A stretch of DNA of 41,683 nucleotides from Pleurocapsa sp. MO_226.B13 (GTDB lineage Bacteria; Cyanobacteriota; Cyanobacteriia; Cyanobacteriales; Xenococcaceae): assembly GCA_030064795.1 (NCBI GenBank), contig JASJEI010000045.1, positions 1-41,683 on the forward strand, written 5' to 3'. Below are positions 39,553 through 41,683 of the stretch, piece after piece. Below the pieces are notes generated by a model. It searched no databases, had not been told where the DNA came from, and worked only from the letters and a program-made list of their open reading frames with translations. A program made the position numbers and the translations under genes. The number at the start of each line of letters is the position of its first letter. Position 1 is the stretch's first letter.

Positions 39553-41683
39553 CTATTCGGTTAATACTTCCCCAATCGCAAAATCTGGTGCGGCCAAGAC
39601 AAAAACCGTAGAAGGGAGATTGATTACTCTTGCTTGTAAACTTTCATAATACTCAGTAAAATTTTCTGATGGTTGTGCCATCCCCAAAAAGACCAAATCG
39701 GAGTTACGAGAAGATTGTTGGAGAATTGCATTGAAGGGACGACCTTCGGCTACTATTACCTTGGGAATTACATTAATCCTTAGATTTTTGCTTAACTCGT
39801 TCAGATTTTCTTTGGCAGCAGCAGCAGCAGCCCGATCCGAAACGACTAATTTAAGGTAAATTCTGGCATTGCGCCAGTTGATATCGGTACGTAACAAATA
39901 TGCTAACAATAACATCAAACTACCATTACCATTAGCCTGCATCCCTCCCCACCAGACATCAATACTGCGACGGAAACCAAAGTGTTGCTGTTGATTTTCG
40001 TGTAAAATAACTAAGTTTCTTTGGCTGGCATGAATTTCGGCGATCGCATTACAAAAGCTCTCTCGTCTTTCTGGTTGTTCGCTATCTCCCATCACCACTG
40101 TATTAGGTACTAGTGGCCCCAAGCCATAGGTTTCTACCAAACGTACCGCCCCCTCAAAAGGATCGTCCGCCGTGACCACCCGAACTAAAGCTTTGACTCC
40201 TCGCTTATGAAGATAATCGCGGATCGCTCTTTCTAAATTAAGCTGTTGTTTGAGATCGCGAGAACCACTGGGCAAAACGCTAGAAACCGTCATTAAACTG
40301 CGATTGTGGCTAAAACCGTCGGCTAGTTCGATTAAAGACCAGCGTTTTTGGGGCGCGCCTGAGAGGACTAAAATATGAGGTCGCCAGTTTTTAGTATCCT
40401 CGTGTTGTTCTTCTACCTGAAAGATTCCTTGACTGATTAAAGCCATCCACATCCCCCGACGAACATCACCCCAGGTAGTTTCTAGTTCTCTGCGCTGTAG
40501 CCAAATATAAATACCCGAAACAATTATTGCAGCCACTAAGGTAGCCAGGGCATCGATCAGGAACATCACCCCAAGACAACCGACTGCCCCCAAAAGCGAT
40601 AACGACCAATGCACCCGAAAGCTAGGACGAAAAGAAGGACTTTGTAAAAAACCTTCAATAGAGGCCGAAACGTTCAAGACGAAGTAGGTAGTCAAAAAGA
40701 ACATCGACAGAACGGGTGCAATCAGATTTAAATCCCCAACACAGACGGCTGCGATCGCAATTGCCAAACTGACCCAAGTACCATTGCGGGGTTCGTCTTC
40801 TGCACCGTGTCCTTTACCAAGAAAGCTCAGTAGCGGAGGCAATACCCCATCTCTAGCTAGTGCCTGTAAGACGCGGGGCGCGCCCAGAATACTACCAATG
40901 GCACTACTGAGGGTTGCCCCCCAAACTCCCAGTAACATTGTAAAGCCAAAGCCTTTGAGGGCGGTTTCCTGCATCACAAAGACATTTTGGTCGATTAAAT
41001 TAGCCGAGTCAGCCCGCATTGCCAAGAAAATCGGCAGCAGCATATAAATTACATATCCCGTCCCCACGGCTGCCAAAGTTCCAGTCGGCAGAGATTTAAT
41101 CGGATCTTTTAAATCCCCTGACATATTTACCCCAGCCATAATTCCCGTCACCGCAGGGAAAAAGACCGCAAACACCGACCAAAAAGGTAGGGCAGTTTCT
41201 GGGGGGGCAGCAAACCTTTGCGGTTCAACACCAGGAAGGGGGCTACCCAAAGCAAACATCAACAGCGATATGGTGATCGCTGCCATAATAAAATACTGGG
41301 CTTTAATTGCCAACTCAGCCGAGGTAACAGCGAGAATACCAACCACAACCGTAACCGCTAATGCGACATAGGTCTGATTTAGTCCCCAGTCCTGAAAATT
41401 AATACTCAAGCCAAAAAGATCTACCTTGGCTTTGACTAAGCTTTCGGCAAAACCGATAGTATAGAGAGCCACCGATACCGCCTGAGCAAAATAAAGCGAA
41501 ATTCCGACTGCACCTCCTGTTTCGATCCCCAGGGAACGACTAATCATATAATATGCACCGCCTACCCGTACTACTTTGTCAGTGGCGATCGCACATACTG
41601 ATAGGGCAGTCAAAAAAGTGATCGAGGTGGAGATCGTGACGATAATTAGCGTACCGATCAAACCTGCATTGCCTACTACCCAG
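39553..41683 (-). CDS. SLC12-like cation-chloride cotransporter / APC permease (5' truncated)
   Basis: The frame runs off the window at 41683 with no stop (WVVGNAGLIGTL continues it upstream), so the N-terminus is missing; the TTG at 41661 is not the true start. About 709 residues are visible. The first ~400 hold ten or so membrane helices with VGGAYYMISRSLGIETGGAVG, VFFPAVTGIMAGVNMSGDLK and LGAPRVLQALARDGVLP, all typical of the Na-K-Cl cotransporter branch of the APC superfamily. The remaining ~290 residues form the cytoplasmic SLC12 C-terminal domain (HILVLSGAPQKRW; RRSIDVWWGGMQANG; LVFLGMAQP). Ion specificity is unproved; bacterial members are often misnamed amino acid permeases. Confidence 0.85.
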   Translation of the reverse strand, partial: WVVGNAGLIGTLIIVTISTSITFLTALSVCAIATDKVVRVGGAYYMISRSLGIETGGAVGISLYFAQAVSVALYTIGFAESLVKAKVDLFGLSINFQDWGLNQTYVALAVTVVVGILAVTSAELAIKAQYFIMAAITISLLMFALGSPLPGVEPQRFAAPPETALPFWSVFAVFFPAVTGIMAGVNMSGDLKDPIKSLPTGTLAAVGTGYVIYMLLPIFLAMRADSANLIDQNVFVMQETALKGFGFTMLLGVWGATLSSAIGSILGAPRVLQALARDGVLPPLLSFLGKGHGAEDEPRNGTWVSLAIAIAAVCVGDLNLIAPVLSMFFLTTYFVLNVSASIEGFLQSPSFRPSFRVHWSLSLLGAVGCLGVMFLIDALATLVAAIIVSGIYIWLQRRELETTWGDVRRGMWMALISQGIFQVEEQHEDTKNWRPHILVLSGAPQKRWSLIELADGFSHNRSLMTVSSVLPSGSRDLKQQLNLERAIRDYLHKRGVKALVRVVTADDPFEGAVRLVETYGLGPLVPNTVVMGDSEQPERRESFCNAIAEIHASQRNLVILHENQQQHFGFRRSIDVWWGGMQANGNGSLMLLLAYLLRTDINWRNARIYLKLVVSDRAAAAAAKENLNELSKNLRINVIPKVIVAEGRPFNAILQQSSRNSDLVFLGMAQPSENFTEYYESLQARVINLPSTVFVLAAPDFAIGEVLTE

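Overview
The window is chromosomal DNA from a cyanobacterium. The HIP1 octamer GCGATCGC is scattered through most genes and gaps. Several genes are typical of the phylum: a TxlA/HCF164-type thioredoxin, a NIL-domain ferredoxin, a PacL-type Ca2+ pump, a CbiE-CbiT cobalamin enzyme, DUF697 GTPase, DUF1822, DUF928 and CHAT-CHASE2 proteins. The AT-rich base composition and abundant short dispersed palindromes suggest a large-genome coccoid or filamentous species; the genus cannot be fixed. No rRNA, tRNA, CRISPR array, transposase or prophage was seen.

Layout. 1-9,983: end of a regulator, a beta-propeller/transglutaminase protein, a P-type Ca2+-ATPase, a GIDE (MULAN-like) membrane protein, a GNAT acetyltransferase, a Yip1-like membrane protein, and a short-chain dehydrogenase divergent from a LysR regulator across an inverted-repeat-rich gap. 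10,118-12,970: a 950-residue membrane-anchored alpha/beta-hydrolase-like protein. 12,980-18,355: an RND efflux operon whose adaptor protein is fused to a two-component receiver domain. 18,356-21,862: a long AT-rich gap, a methyltransferase, a polysaccharide deacetylase and a second receiver protein with a membrane tail. 22,070-26,534: GTPase, acidic hypothetical protein, TxlA, NIL ferredoxin, HAD phosphatase and a small membrane protein. 26,868-32,422: cobalamin methyltransferases (CbiE-CbiT fusion and a lone CbiT), a zinc-ribbon methyltransferase, CdsA and an Orn/Lys/Arg decarboxylase. 32,582-38,800: a 35-residue membrane peptide and a minus-strand operon sigma-like / DUF1822 / CHAT-CHASE2 / DUF928. 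39,052-41,683: a hypothetical protein converging on a truncated SLC12-type transporter.

Two systems stand out. (1) The receiver-adaptor fusion at 12,980-15,082 replaces the DNA-binding output of a NarL-type response regulator by a membrane anchor and a periplasmic HlyD adaptor. This suggests direct phosphorylation control of an RND pump. A second receiver of the same subtype at 21,134-21,862 also ends in a membrane helix. (2) The operon at 32,765-38,800 pairs a sigma-factor-like protein with a membrane-embedded caspase-like CHAT protease carrying a CHASE2 sensor domain, plus DUF1822 and a secreted DUF928 protein. The genes are tightly packed (6-bp gap, 8-bp overlap), suggesting an envelope-signal-to-transcription circuit that may work by proteolysis.

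Dispersed repeats are common. They include small elements with GTAGGGTGGGC- or GTAGGGGCGATTC-type ends, an AAGGCATGCCTT palindrome family, and heptamer or polypurine tracts. Several lie just upstream of genes, where they create false N-terminal extensions, so some starts given here are internal to the longest ORF.
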